64,000 nt of DNA, taken from contig JAODTK010005878.1 in NCBI GenBank assembly GCA_026419785.1, positions 307,547 to 371,546 on the forward strand, given 5' to 3'. Below are positions 44,665 through 57,005 of the stretch, piece after piece. Every line of letters starts with the position of its first letter. Position 1 is the first letter of the stretch. The translations under genes and the position numbers were made by a program. This stretch comes from Sclerodactyla briareus (Eukaryota; Echinodermata; Holothuroidea; Dendrochirotida; Sclerodactylidae). The notes below the pieces were generated by a model that had not been told where the DNA came from, searched no databases, and saw only the letters and a program-made list of their open reading frames with translations.

Positions 44665-45483
44665 TTGTAACTGAACATTGTTACTAAAATACAAATTGGA
44701 ACATTGTGTTACCCATTGAAGTGCCTGACACTGTGTGTGAGTTTAAATACAGGTTGTGATGTTTCGGGCTGAATAAATAAGTGCCCCTTACCACCCCCTC
44801 CAGTCTAACCACAGAAATATGCAAACACGACGATATTTTGCAAAGTGATAAACCTACACATAAGAATGAGCCAATTCATAGGCACCTGATTGGTTGAGAG
44901 AAAACGTCAACCCCTATCAGCTCAGTTAGTAGATTTGGAGCGATTTCAATCCCATAGATGTTCAGAGGTTCAACGCTATTCAGTTCTATACCGTTCGTAT
45001 TGTGCCGAAACCAATCACTATAGTTCTTACGCTTGGTCCGTTATCTTGGCTATCAACTCAAACGATTAAAATACCATAAATTGGCTGATACCCCACACAA
45101 TCACGATTGCTCCTACTATTTCAGAGATATCCTGTTAACGAGTAAAGCCCGATACACTCTCATGGAAACACCGCAACGGCTCGCTAAGTCTGTTTCTGAC
45201 GTTTTGTTAGTAGAAACAAAAAGAAAAAAAAAAAATACCAAAAACGGGGGGAAATACCTTCCCCAAGATGAACTGGGCTTCCTAAAAGCTACCACCCCCC
45301 AGGCCATGTAGTAACAGATTTTCATTCGAAAGAGCGACAATTTGGTGATCCATCTGCTTCTGCCTTTGGACTCATTTCAATTCACTTTTAAAGAATTCGA
45401 ATTTATGACGGAGTAGAGAGGCGGGCGCACAAGTGGGAAGATTAGAAGCGTACTCCCGAGTAGGAGGAACAAACTGAGAATCG
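44663..45483. other. Non-coding spacer with a tRNA-like head
   Basis: No gene is seen. A SINE-like head lies at 44922-44994. A poly-A run interrupts an open plus frame at 45226-45237. Confidence 0.5.
44922..44994 (+). pseudogene. tRNA-like SINE head
   Basis: TCAGCTCAGTTAGTAGATTT resembles the A box, and GAGGTTCAACGCTATTC, about 45 bases on, resembles the B box. The spacing is close to that of a tRNA promoter. The acceptor stem does not pair, so this is a SINE or pseudogene fragment. Confidence 0.45.
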
Positions 45484-46318
45484 GTCGTCAAATGTTTAAT
45501 CCTTATGTACAGCAGATCGTCACGTTGAACTGTACTTTCTTTTTTATTCAACTAGTGCGTTACCCTTCTTCAAGTACAATCAATCATGGCAATATTGCCC
45601 ACGCTATCAATCCATCGATTATTTTACTGTCCTTCCGTCTTCTATCATCTGAATGTGTATCTACATCCGATTATGCCTACATCCTTTCATTCGTCAATCG
45701 TCCACCATGCATTATTCTGGAGGATAATATTGGTGGATTAGGGCTCGATCAGCGCTGCTGGACAAGGCCGCGCCTCATTCATTGTTCTCATGCTACCCAC
45801 GTGCAGACCCCCGTGTTTTTTTTAGCCGGCAACGCGTTGGTAACTTTGGCAGGAGGTTCATATTAAATCAATCATGGCAATATTGCCACGAGACAATCCA
45901 TCGATTATTTTACTCGTTCTTCCGTCCTTCTGTCTGCGTGTGTATTTTCCGCCGATTTACTCCTACATCCTTTATTGGTCAATCCGTTTAATCTGCACTT
46001 TCTTCCGTACGCAACATCCATCCATTCATCGGAGAATCCATATGGTGGGTAAGCTCGATCAGCGCTGTAGGCGTGCCTCCTCAGGTTTCATGCTACCTTC
46101 GATGCAGTCGTGTAGCCGGCACCCTGTTGCGATTGTTGGCAGAAGTTCGATACAGGGAAGCGACGATCATGGGACTTTTTCCATGAGTATTTCCCCGAAG
46201 GTTTCATTATTCAATGGGTGGGGAGGACCGCTCTGTTGTTCACTATTCTTTATCTGGAATTACTATTCGAATGGGTTGAACTCTTGGGAGGCTAATTCTT
46301 AGTAACATGTTGGAAGGA
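45484..46318 (+). repeat. Dispersed repeat R1, plus copy with internal duplication
   Basis: It matches the reverse complement of 39882-40501. The 5' half occurs twice: 45484-45866, and again from about 45867, starting ATCAATCATGGCAATATTGC (also at 45580). The R1 sequence then continues through GTGTAGCCGGCACCCTGTTG and TAACATGTTGGAAGGAATTT (about 46302-46321), stops abruptly, and resumes at 48340 after the satellite. Open frames inside (up to 142 codons, 45874-46302) lack recognisable motifs. Confidence 0.8.
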
Positions 46319-48220
46319 ATTTTTGATTCTTGACGAAGTCAGAGGAATGTGGAGGTGGTGATGTAACGGTTGGCTTTTTTGTAAAACACGAGAACTCGAC
46401 CCCGTCGTGCTCCCCATGATGAGTACAGAACCTTTTGTTTGGGGTCAGGTAGAAGATCATCTGAGCGTCCCCAGAGGTCAAAGTTAGAAAACATTGTAAA
46501 CACGTGACGTCTAGAATGGATTGGTCTGGATCAGGTTGAAATTTAGTGTGTAGCTTTCTTATGGGAGAAGCAGAAACCCCTACTGTTTTTGGTATAGGTC
46601 GGAGTTGAATTTGGGTGAAAGTAGAACATTTTGTGAAAAATCGATATTTTGGCCAAGTTGGGCTTGTAAAAACGATAACCGGACCCCGCCTGGATGGATG
46701 AAGTCATACTTGGTATGTGTGCTCCCCATTATGAGTACATGGAACCCTATTGTTTTGGGGTCAGGTAAGATTTCATCTGAGGTCACCAGAGGGCAAAGTC
46801 TGAAAACCTTGTAAACACGATACTTCTAGAATGGTGGTCGGATCATGTTGAAATTTGGTGTGTAGCTTTCATAGGGAGTAAAGGAACACTAGTGTTTTGG
46901 GATAGTCGGGTGAAAGTTGGGTAGAAAATAGAAAATTTGTGAAAAGTTGATATTTGGCCAATTTGGCTGTAAAAAACGATAACTCGCCCCCGCCTGGATG
47001 GATGAAGCTCATACTTGGTATGTGTGTTTCCCCATTTGAGTACATACTGACCCTATTGTTTCTGGGTTAGGGTTCCGAGGTCATCGAGGGTCACCAGAGG
47101 TCGAAGTCTGAAACCTAACCTTGCCACAACGAAAGTTCCAATGGTTTGGTCTGATCGGGTTAGAATTTAGTGTGTAGGCTTTCTTATGGGGACACAGGAA
47201 ACCCTACTGTTTTTTTTGGTATAGGTGGGTGTCGGGAGTGAATTTTTGGGTTGAAATAGAAAATTTTGTGAAAAATCGATATTTTGGCCAATTTTGGACT
47301 TGGTAAAACCCCCGATAACTAAAACTAGACCCCCGCTCCCCCCGCCCTGGATGGTAAGCTCATAACTGTGTAGTGTGCTTCCCATCTATAAGTACATGAA
47401 CCCCTATGTTTTGGGGTCAGGCTCAGAGGTCACTCTGAGGGTCACCAGAGGTCAAGTCTCTGAAAAACCTTGTAACAACGATACGTTTCTTGAATGGTTT
47501 GGTCTTATCATATGTTGGAAAAAAATGGGTGGGTTTGTGCTTTCTTATGGGGAGCACAGGAACCCTATTTGTTTTTGGTAAAGGTGTCGGGGGTGTAATT
47601 TTGGTCGAAATAGAAAATTTTGTGAAAAGTTGAAATTTTGGGCCAATTTAAGGTGTGGCTTTGTAAACCCGAATAACGCGACCCCGCCATGGATGGATGA
47701 AGCTCTACTCTTGGTAGGCGTGTTTCCCATGATGATTACATGACCCCCCCATTGTTCTGGGTTCCAGGTCAGAGGTCATCTGAGGTCACCAGAGGTCGAA
47801 GTCTGAAAACCTGTAAAAACACGATAAGTCCAAATGGTTGGTCCTGACCAGGTTGAATTTTGGTGTGTAGCTTTCTCATGGGAGCACAGGAACCCTATTG
47901 TTTATGGTATAGGTCGGGTGAACTTTTTTGGTCGAAAATAAAAATTTGAAAGTCCGAATATTTTGGCCACTTTTGGCTTGTAAAAAAAAACACATAACTC
48001 GACCCCCTGCTGGATGGCTAAGCTCATACTCGGTATTGTGTTCCCCCCCCCTCCACGATGATACAATGAACCCTATTGTTTTGGGGGGGGGGTCAGTCAG
48101 AGGTCATCTGAGCGGCGCCATAGGTAAAGTCTGAAAATCTTTAATTTCAGTGTGTAGCTTTCCCTATCAAGAGTATAAAAAAACAGAGGAACCCTATTGG
48201 GTTGGCTGGGATACACGGGA
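46319..48220. repeat. Satellite array, ~310-350 bp units, inside R1
   Basis: At least five degenerate units. The block GGTGTGTAGCTTTC recurs near 46543, 46855 and 47862, with variants near 47170, 47530 and 48149. Each unit also has a GTGAAAA...CGATATTTTGGCCA block, a CCCGCCTGGATGG block and CCCTATTGTTTTGGGGTCAG. After this comes a cluster of AGGTCA half-sites: TCAGAGGTCATCTGAGGTCA and CCAGAGGTCGAAG at 47769-47801 are the clearest. Units from 47.1 kb on carry many one-base and homopolymer length changes. Frames across the array are short and do not follow the repeat, so it is non-coding. Confidence 0.9.
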
Positions 48221-48339
48221 AATTGCCAGTTTTATGTTTGCCCATAATGAAGCTGGTGCCATCTCCCATTTGTCCTCGTGTCTAGCTAAGGTTGTCAGAA
48301 AGAGTCAAGGAATCACTAAGAGAAGGCCTTTTTGGCTTT

Positions 48340-48422
48340 CTGGTTCTTCTTGTAGAAGGTTGAACATGCTTGATTATATTGAGTATTACGTCTCTGTGTG
48401 TGGCCCCCTATGCTGAATAGAA
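48340..48422 (+). repeat. Dispersed repeat R1, detached 3' end
   Basis: TTCTTGTAGAAGGTTGAACA to GGCCCCCTATGCTGAATAG matches the last ~85 bp of R1 as seen in reverse at 39882-39970. It completes the copy broken at 46318. About 120 bp between the satellite's end (~48220) and here are unassigned. Confidence 0.78.
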
Positions 48423-51400
48423 TATTGTGCAAACGGTTCCCGGTTTTTCTATAAAAAAAAATTATGGGTGATTAAACAGACTTTTGATTCATCTCTTTTT
48501 CAATTCGTCTTTCCTTTTACTCTGACTGTTGACTCGTGAGCATTGACGTGCACAGGGAACCCTCTGTTTGTGTTTAAAGATCCCATTCCTCAAGGGGCAA
48601 ATTCAACCAAACCTACGTACCCTCAAGAGTCGGTTACCCCTCTTACTGTTGTCCCAGACTCCTTGATGGGGTAATCTTGGTCGCAACAGCATCGACCCCC
48701 AATTTTTTTGGTATATAAAGTTGACAACACAAAACTTATGACGGCTGAGAATGCCGCAATCCTATCCTTCAGCCACTAGCCCTAATGACTGTCTAGTGAG
48801 AGGCACTGGGATCCTTGTCACTGCTCATCAAAACTCCTATTTTGTTTACTTGATTTAAAATACATAACTAAGTATTGACAAAATGGTATGCGAACTGTTG
48901 GCGCAAGGAAAATGGATCCGTTGAATATGAAGGTATGCAGTCGTAGAAAAGTACATGCATTTCACCCAACGAAAGTCATTAATGAAGAACTATTGAGTGT
49001 AGGGTGACGCAAATGGGATTCTTTGTACTCCCTCTGGAATGGATATCAGGATATACTTCATTGGGACATAGTACCGATTGGATGTCATGAGGTTTAAATA
49101 ATAAAAAAATATTACCTTTTTCTTGTCGTATCATTTCCAGGAACCAGGTGATAAAATGTGTTTATTATCACTGTTGGAGCAGAGGCCCGAAGCCATTTAT
49201 AAACTTTTCAAAACTGCATATGGGGAAAACGCGGAGGAACCGCTCGGCTCCGATATAATGAATTAATAAGGTATATTCCATGGAAAGGGGGTAAGAAGTA
49301 AGTTTGGTTGAGCCCATTTCCTGTTAGTACAGACAAACTAATACTAAGGCAAGCTCTGTTATCCTATTTAAGGACCATCCTGATACTGAGTTATTTCGCT
49401 TTAGTTCCTTGGGAAGTTACCTTGCCCTTGTAGTTTCTTGCAGGGTATTTAGAGTTGGCTGATACCCGGAACATTCTCGTGATAATGACTAATTTCCTGA
49501 ACATTTGGAGCGCAAGGGAGGGTACTGACCATTAGCACCATCTCTGTGTATAACTTATCCCTAATTGCCTCTCACACCTCTGACTGAAAATGCCATGAAC
49601 CTGTCTAGAGCAGCAGCCCGTAGTGGCGTATTCATATATGTATATTTTGCTTTACAAAAAGTCATATTTGCCTTTATGTTCAAAGTATAATTGACATACT
49701 CAGAGACCCGATACTAATATGTAGGCCTAATTGGTTTTCTCAAGATATAAGCAATAAATACATTACGGCAAAGGGCAAAGTAAGTACATATCATAGACTT
49801 CGAGTAAAGTTCGAGAGATTCAATGCCTCAGGCTGGACTGAAATTGTAATGGATATGATCTAAATGGTGTTATTCATGTTTTCGTTCAGACTAAAGTAAG
49901 TTTATGCCTATAAGTCTATATCTTTGTATTTTTATACATACCTCAAGCTCGTTTTTTTCTTCGCGTCTATAGCAATATAAGTATGAGTTGTGATCAAATG
50001 TTGCGCCAGAGGCCTAGAACCATCTATAAAATTAGACGTCGTTCAACCTATTAAATTGAAGGTCAGTGATAGAAACAGGGGGCGATTTATTTATATGGAT
50101 ACAGTTATTAGGTCATCGGAATGAACCTCAGTGTCGTAGCGTGCAAATTTTTAAATGTATTGAAACGTCAGGAATACAATCTCAACTGGTTGCCACGCCT
50201 ATACATGAAACATAATAGTTGCGAATCGTGTTATCATCATCCAGCCAAATGTCGAACGCGTCGCAATCAGTTACCAGGTCGAAATGGTGCGAAAGAGTGC
50301 ACCGCGCCAAAACGTTATATTCGTTTCAATATTTGATTTCAGAGTTGCCTTTGTATTCTGATGCCGCGATTACTACTGGCTGAAATATTGACGGATTTTA
50401 AATTGAATTAAAACTTAGCCGTACTATTTTGCCTCACTCAAATTGCTTTCTCACTGACCAGTCTCATCGCCTGAAGGATTCGTCCAGTTCTAGAAAGATG
50501 CTTTGACGGAGTAAACAAATCGGATGCGTTGTCCCGCCGACATTCATACAATACCGTTCCATCATCATAAGATGGATAGCCTCTCTGTGGATTATTTCTT
50601 TGAGAAATTGTTCAGGACGGTTCGGAGTGGTGTTAGGTCGTTCAAATAATTCAACTATCATGCATCATCATATCGACTGGTAAGAATACTGGAAATGTCC
50701 AAATATGAGTGCTTGGTGTGATATGGGAACAGTTGTGATATGCTGTCTCAATTAGCGTACCTGTTACATAAATTCATATTAGCCTATAGACCTTTATATG
50801 GTACATTTATTTATTATTCCTCTAAGGTCTGCTCTTGTTCGCACTATGCATGACACGAAACTGTTGAAAGCGAAAATTTGTATGTAGCATCGAATGACTC
50901 CTCTCCTAACACAAAAGCGAGCACCGAAAATTCAATTACGATAACATTTCCACTTCATCGCGAACATTATTTAGAAAAGAATAACCTGGGGATGTGATGA
51001 AGAAGAATTCTTAACTTTTCACAGTTTGAACGACTAGGGGGGCGGGGGACATTGTGCCAAACATCCGACTTTCCTGACCAACAGTAGCGTTTCTGGTCTG
51101 TTTTTTTCTTCTTCATATTTGAATTCTTGACCCGAAATCTGAGGATATATGCAGTTAGGTCAGTATGCGGTGTATGTGTGCATGCGTGTGGTGTGCGTGT
51201 GTGACGCGGGCTTTTGGAAAAAACTTTAACTCGATCAGTCTTGTGACCAAGTTTGCTGATGATACAACATCCCACTGGCTTTATATCGGCCGATGATGAG
51301 TCGATTCATCGTGACAGGTGAATCTCTCATAACTGTGTATAAGAACAACCGTTTTAATTACCCATTTGACTTCGGAAAAAACGCCAGGTATGCAACCATT

Positions 51401-52104
51401 ATATAGAAGGAGATGTAGAGAGGTGTTAGATCAAATTCCTCGGTACCCATATTACCCGAAACATCTCGTTGTCTGCAATGTACGGAAATTTTGAGGAGGA
51501 AGTATTTTGCTTTTCCTTTTTTTATTTGGTTTGCGGAAGTGAGATCGTATGAATTCAATCAATGTATACTTACATTTCTATCGTGCAATAGTGAGACCAT
51601 CATGACGATCATCGATCACTGTGGGTTTGGCCGTGTCACGCAAGATGATATCGAAGATATCTGTAGTGGTCAGGTCAGCTAAAAAAATAATGGTGTTGAT
51701 CTCCTTTCCCTTGAGTAGCTTAATAGGACAGGTCTGTCGTAGAACGCGCTCATTTCGAGCGTCCTGATCATGCTGCCAATGCATACTGCTAATTTCTGCT
51801 TCGCTCCGTCATTAAGAGGGAAACAGCGCGGTTACGCCAGTTTCTTTCATCTGCAGTCAAATTATAATACCATTAATTTTTTTTTTCCAACTGGCCCTTG
51901 TTTTTTGTTTTGTTGTTCTTATCCTGTATATTGAAATCTCTATCTCTATATTGTCATCACTATTTGACATTCTATTCGATTTCTATTTTCTATCTAAGGA
52001 GCTGAGGAAAGATGGTAATTTTTATTACTCATTGATTGAACAAAGTATTATATATCTTTATATCTATCTAATCATGATGCACATTGTTTGAAATCACATC
52101 AGTG
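48423..52104. other. 3.7 kb without a recognisable gene
   Basis: Frames that look less random than most are plus 50121-50336 (71 residues, Cys- and basic-rich end) and minus 50464-50661 (65 residues), but neither shows a domain, a duplicate or paired splice sites, so I do not call them. GAGGCCCGAAGCCATTTATA (49183) and GAGGCCTAGAACCATCTATA (50009) sit in similar contexts, a possible old repeat. Confidence 0.45.
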
Positions 52105-52235
52105 GTCATTTGAGATCACGGAGTGAGAGTCGGGAATCTCGGACCACGAAAAAGTCCAGAATGTTTGTGGGATTCAGTCGAATTTGGTGTGTGCCTCTTA
52201 GTCAGGGAAGGGAATGCGTTGTTTTGCTGGGTTGT
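52105..52235 (+). repeat. Diverged relative of the 46-48 kb satellite unit
   Basis: GTCATTTGAGATCACGGAG, GTCGGGAATCTCGG, GTCCAGAATGTTTGTGGGAT and CGAATTTGGTGTGTGCCTCT occur in the same order as GTCATCTGAGGTCACCAGAG, the GAATGGTTTGGTCTGAT block and GAAATTTGGTGTGTAGCTTT in the satellite. One degenerate unit is therefore present just before the CR1-like element. Confidence 0.55.
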
Positions 52236-52369
52236 GAGTTAGAAGTATAGCTTGTATACATTAAAGATAAAATGGTCGAAGTGAACAATCCTTGCAAAGT
52301 CTCAGAAACGGGGTCGATCGAGTTTAAATGGCAAACTGCTTTGTACATGTTATTCAAGTTTGGTAAGAG

Positions 52370-54480
52370 TACCAATGTTATGACTGATTTTAACTATCCT
52401 TATATTTCTTGGTCTGATGTAGTAGCGGTAGCAAGGATTCTGACTGTTTAATAGTCACCCAAATTGTTTCCTCTTGCAGTATGTTAATTTTCCCGCCAGA
52501 AATCATAATATTTTAGATCGTTCGTGTTTTTTATGAGTAGTTGATCCAGGTCCGTGCGATAATGTAGAGAATTTGGGTAAGCTTGGTGCTAGTGATTGAG
52601 ATATTGTTGCTTCGATATCGTCTGGTCGTCCATATTCCACGAAGCGTGGAGCTCGTTACTTGTTTCTTGAGGGTCAATTTGGATAATACTCCGGGTTTCT
52701 GAGTAATGTCGATTGCCTAAATGTTAGAGGGTTTGAATGATGGTTGGACTCATGGAACGGTTTCATTGAAAAAGTTAACGAGATGATGAACGTTACGTTC
52801 CGTCCATTGGAAAAAGCCGAACACGCAGAACAATAGGGCCTTGTTGGATGAAAACGGAGGGTTTTCCGAACATTAAACGTAAGGGACATCTTTGGCGACT
52901 TTATCGTTCTACGGGTTTCTTGTTAATGATATCGGTTAAAAGTTCGGAAAATGCTAGTCCAGCGTTTGGTTTCTGGTGCTAAGCCTCGATTTCGAGAGGC
53001 AGATTGCCTCTAGTATTAAGAATACTCCTCTTGCGTTTGCCCTATGTAGTGAGGAGCAAAAAGCCAAGGGAAGAATAGGTCCATCGTTAGTTTCCACGAT
53101 TCGGGAAAAACAAACTAGCGATAGTCAGGAGATGGCAACACGCTTAATGAATATTTTTTCCGGCGTATTCACTGCAGGAGAATTGTGATAATTCAGCGAC
53201 TCGTGGTCGGTGTGCCTCATAAATAATATTGGCCAATTTTAGTATGGTCGCTGATGTGATCGAAGGAGAAAACTGCAGAAACTCAAATAGTGGCTAAAGG
53301 TCCCGGACCAGAGTTGCCTTCTTAGTGTTTTTTTGCCAACCGTTGTCTGTTCCATGAGCTAGTATTGCAATAAAGCCTGCAAGAAAGTGTACTACGGATA
53401 TTGGAAAAGAGCAAATTTCCTCCTATTTCACGAGAAGCAATCGTCTCTCCTTGTAATTACAGGTAGTGAGTCGTACTAGTGATGTCTGCAAAGTGTTAAA
53501 TCCCATCATATTTTTAAGTAGGCGTTAGTCCAATACGTGTTCTCAGCATGGTTTAGGAAAAATCTTTCGTGTTCGACTAATCCTTAGCATTTAGGAAGAG
53601 TACTATGATATACTTCTCCTAGACATTCAGAAAGCTTCTGACAAGGTATTCTCATGGGGTCTCTTGCTCAATTGAAAAGTTTAGTTATTGAGGGGAATGT
53701 CTGGAGTGGATTCGTCAGTGGACTACTTGAAAAGGAACAACGAATTGTCCTCAATGGCTTCGCCTGCTGGGCAAAAGGTCACCAGTGGTGTTCCCCAGGA
53801 TCGGATCTTGAGCCTTACCTTCCATTGCGTATACGAAACCGTCTTGAAGATCGGTGCATTCAGGGATGAAATGTTTGCGGACGAGGCCCAAGTTGGAACG
53901 GAGGGTGCTCGAACGGAGATGTCGAAAATATTCAAATATGATCAGATATAATCTCACGATGGTCTTTCAATTGGCAATGTTCTTCAATGCCGATAAGTGC
54001 AAAGGTATGGGTGTTGGTTTCCAACAGTGTGTTGAAGCCTCGATGGGAGGGTAATTCGATCTTGGCTTGATCAGGAGTACTGCAGTTTCAGTTTCTGTCC
54101 AAGTATGGGTCAGGACTCTCCAAAGACAACAGCAGGGGCTAATAGAAACCTGACAGCGAGGGCTGTTAAAGGGATTCAATGCACTGTCTGAGAGATTAAT
54201 TTGCGAGAGAAGATGAAGGGTTCTCGGTCGACTTCGATGGCTAGGACGAATCAGAGGTGTGATTGATTCAGGTTTCGAAATTGTTCATGGAATCAGAGGG
54301 CATTTTCTGCCCCCATACTTCCAGTTTCCAAGTTACCACAAATCCGGGGTTCATTGCCTCAATCTTCGTGGCAAACGCTGTAGATTGGGCATTCGTAGAT
54401 ATCTCTAGCTTTCCTAAAAACGTTGTTCTATGTAAGAGGTAAACGCATCAGAACAGTATGATTTATTTCTCAAGAATCGT
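52370..54480 (+). mobile_element. CR1-like non-LTR retrotransposon, degenerate
   Basis: Plus-strand blocks: endonuclease TDFNYPYISWSDV (about 52383-52420), with Thr where Gly of the GDFN motif is usual; endonuclease end KLGASD near 52580-52597, where a stop replaces the catalytic His, consistent with a small deletion; DFERQIASSIKNTPLAFA and AKGRIGP (52982-53080) with MATRLMNIFSGVFT (about 53134-53175); RT blocks LLEKEQRIVLNGF (about 53724-53760) and KVTSGVPQDRILSL (about 53775-53816); a catalytic block, MFADEAQVG (about 53870-53895), with FADE instead of FADD; FNADKCKGMGVGF (about 53982-54020); and the C-terminal RLRWLGRIRGVI and LRGKRCRLGIRRYL (about 54230-54400). It spans nearly the whole ORF2 order, disabled by many stops. 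It shares the KRCRLG end with 14226-15310. Confidence 0.86.
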
Positions 54481-54904
54481 GGGCGTATTCTTAGGCATAT
54501 GCGGTTATACTCTCTTTTGGTGATGTTGTGGCACCAGGGTCTCTCATGAGAATTTTGTCATCCTCCTTTTCACTGATAAAATGAGTAGGCCTATTGGCTT
54601 CCATGCGAAGCCGATTGGGGGTATCCCCGGGAATGAAGTCAATCTTCTGTTTCTCAGGCAGAAACTTTGGGCAGGAATAAAACACACTGGTCGACAAAAG
54701 TGCATCACTGAGCCGAGACGCCCGCAACAGAAAACTTTTTGCGGTTTTTTTCACCGGGGGAGACTCAACAGTGATCGCAAGTCAAATGATTCAAGGAGGG
54801 CTAGCCGACGCCCTTAAAAATCATAAATTGACCAAGCGGGGAGAAAGGTCTAGCCACTGGGCGAGTTGTTCGCCATCTTCAATGGAAGTGCGATATGAAA
54901 TCTG

Positions 54905-57005
54905 TGTTCCCAATAATACTGGATCGGTTTTTTCAACCGTTGAAAACTTTTAAAAAATGTCTTGAGTTGTTGGGAATTAGCCAACGAAGACTGAGTGAAC
55001 ACTAAAAGTTTGAATGACCACTTGGTGAGACTGATTAAGCGGAACCTCTACCACCCCTTAAACCAGCCTATGGTTTTCAAGATTCGTTCTGTAATATGCT
55101 AATATTACACCGGAATGACATCTTTGCAGTGAACGTATTATTCCATCGATCATCAATCACCCACACATTGGTCTGGCTACCCCTTGTCACCCCAACAGAG
55201 TACATCGTGCAAACGTTCGATGTAATGGTTGATTGTCTCATTAATAAGGCATAAACAATTGACTACACTTGTCTGAACCCCGAGAAATTTTCATTCCAGC
55301 GGAAAAACCACCCCAACCTAAGGAATGAATTAAAGAGAGGATCTTCACTAACAAAATATATTGCGGGCGAAATTTTTGTTTATTAGTGAATGGGTTTTTA
55401 AACGTTCCTAGAGTGAGTTAATCACTTTAATTTTTGGTTTTGTCATTGATTTTAAAGCAGTCATATAAAGTTAGGTAAGCAAGGCGGGTGCATTGCTTTC
55501 TGTACGTCTCGCCATAATGCTCCGAAATACCTCACATTTGGTGCTCTCTCGTTTCAGGCCGCGTAGTTAGCACAGTTATTGGAGGTTGCCTCATCACTTT
55601 CAAGATCGGGTGGTTCGAAATCCTTGGCTGGGTCATTTCGAAACCACGAGAATAGTACCTATTGCCTTCCAACTGGGCGTTCTGCACGAAACACTTGGAG
55701 CATGGACCAGACGAGAGATAGCAAAGTTGTGTGTAGCCGATTGCCTGGTAACTACCCCCCCCGCCCCCCCCTCCTATCATGACAAGTGACGTCGGGAGGC
55801 AATGGGCTTATTCCGTGTACCTTGGGAAGAATTCGCATCTGACAAAAAGTCAAGTTCCCTGGTCCCAACCCTTACTTGGCAACTTATATATATATATATA
55901 TATCTATACATATGATAACTCACTGAACACATACGATTAATAACTTAACGGGGTTTAATGGTTTTGTCGATAACTTCTGTAATGTTGATGCGTTTTGGAA
56001 GCAGCATTCTCCTTATAATATCGTAATATTTTAAAACCTACATCTTGCGACCTGAGTAATCAAACGTCAGGGTGTCGTCAAGTGTTTCGTAGCTAACCAA
56101 CTCAATACGAGGTTTCGACACGTCCACGTTCGTGGCAAGTTTGAATGCGTTATGGAATGCAACGGCTTTCTATAATTGCGTAATACCCCTGCTTACCTCT
56201 TACGGACACCGTAGAAACCAGGTTGTTGTCCCGTCAAGTGTTACTAACTGACTAGCGTAATACTACGCAGGTTTTCAAAACGCGTCACTGTTTCTTACTG
56301 TTCTTGGCATGTTTGAGCTTTCTCGGAAGCAACATGGCTCCATAATAAGCGTAATACCACCTTGATTACATTTTAACCGACACAGTATATCATTGCGGTT
56401 GTCGTCCAGCCAGCCAGGTAACCTAATCAGCGCTTATAGCGACACAGGAATTTGACGCGTCACCACCCTAGCAAGTTTCATCTCACCATACGCCTTTGAC
56501 AAATTGACCAAGACTCGAATCACATAGCCCTCCAAATAAGCATACACTATATGTATTTTTTCTCAAACTTTCTACGATCCGTTTTTTGTCAATTTGAGTA
56601 GCAAAGCTTTCTAGAGTGTCCATCTCCTAGAGGCAGACGATCGAACTGAAACAGAAGATTGTTTAGGGACGAAAACATCTTCCCAGGTAACCATGCAAAC
56701 CAAAGTGGTTCCTTTACATAGTTCGTATATTTTCTTCTTTTAATAATAACACAATATATAACTGTCTATATCATATGAATTAGGATGAAAAGCCACTAAT
56801 CTCCCAAAATCGTAGAAATACTTTTTTCCTTCCTCTGCCAGTGCCCATTGGGCGTCTTCAACATCTCAACTGTTCAAATTGCATTGCAACACCCAAACAT
56901 GGGTACTTCGAATTTCTATAACGGTGGGAAAGGTCTATCATTCACCCCCATGTTGTAAGGGTTGCCATACCAAACCTATTTTGTGTCAGTAATCCTGATC
57001 ATATC
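54905..57005. repeat. Large dispersed repeat, copy A (~2.1 kb)
   Basis: This block matches 61545-64000 in the same orientation. Shared landmarks include GGATCGGTTTTTTCAA / GGATTCGGTTTTTTCAA, TTTTCAAGATTCGTTCTGTA, TCTCATTAATAAGGC, CTTCTGTAATGTTGATGCGT, AGAGGCAGACGAT and CAAACATGGGTA. Identity is patchy with many indels, so the copies are old. Copy A has a TA array (55885-55913) where copy B has ~370 bp of extra sequence. A tRNA-like segment lies inside. No coding frame is shared, so the class of element is unknown. Confidence 0.85.
55557..55631 (+). mobile_element. tRNA-like SINE head inside copy A
   Basis: GGCCGCGTAGTTAGCACAGT matches a tRNA A-box region, and GGTGGTTCGAAATCCTTGGC, about 45 bases on, matches the B box (GGTTCGA). 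A related, more diverged head lies at 62186-62269 in copy B, so it entered before the copies separated or is an integral part of the repeat. Confidence 0.55.

Noticed and set aside
46299..47730. Minus-strand frames with recurring IDFSQN-type strings as a repeated protein
   Set aside because: They track the satellite unit, break at each unit and are disrupted by indels.
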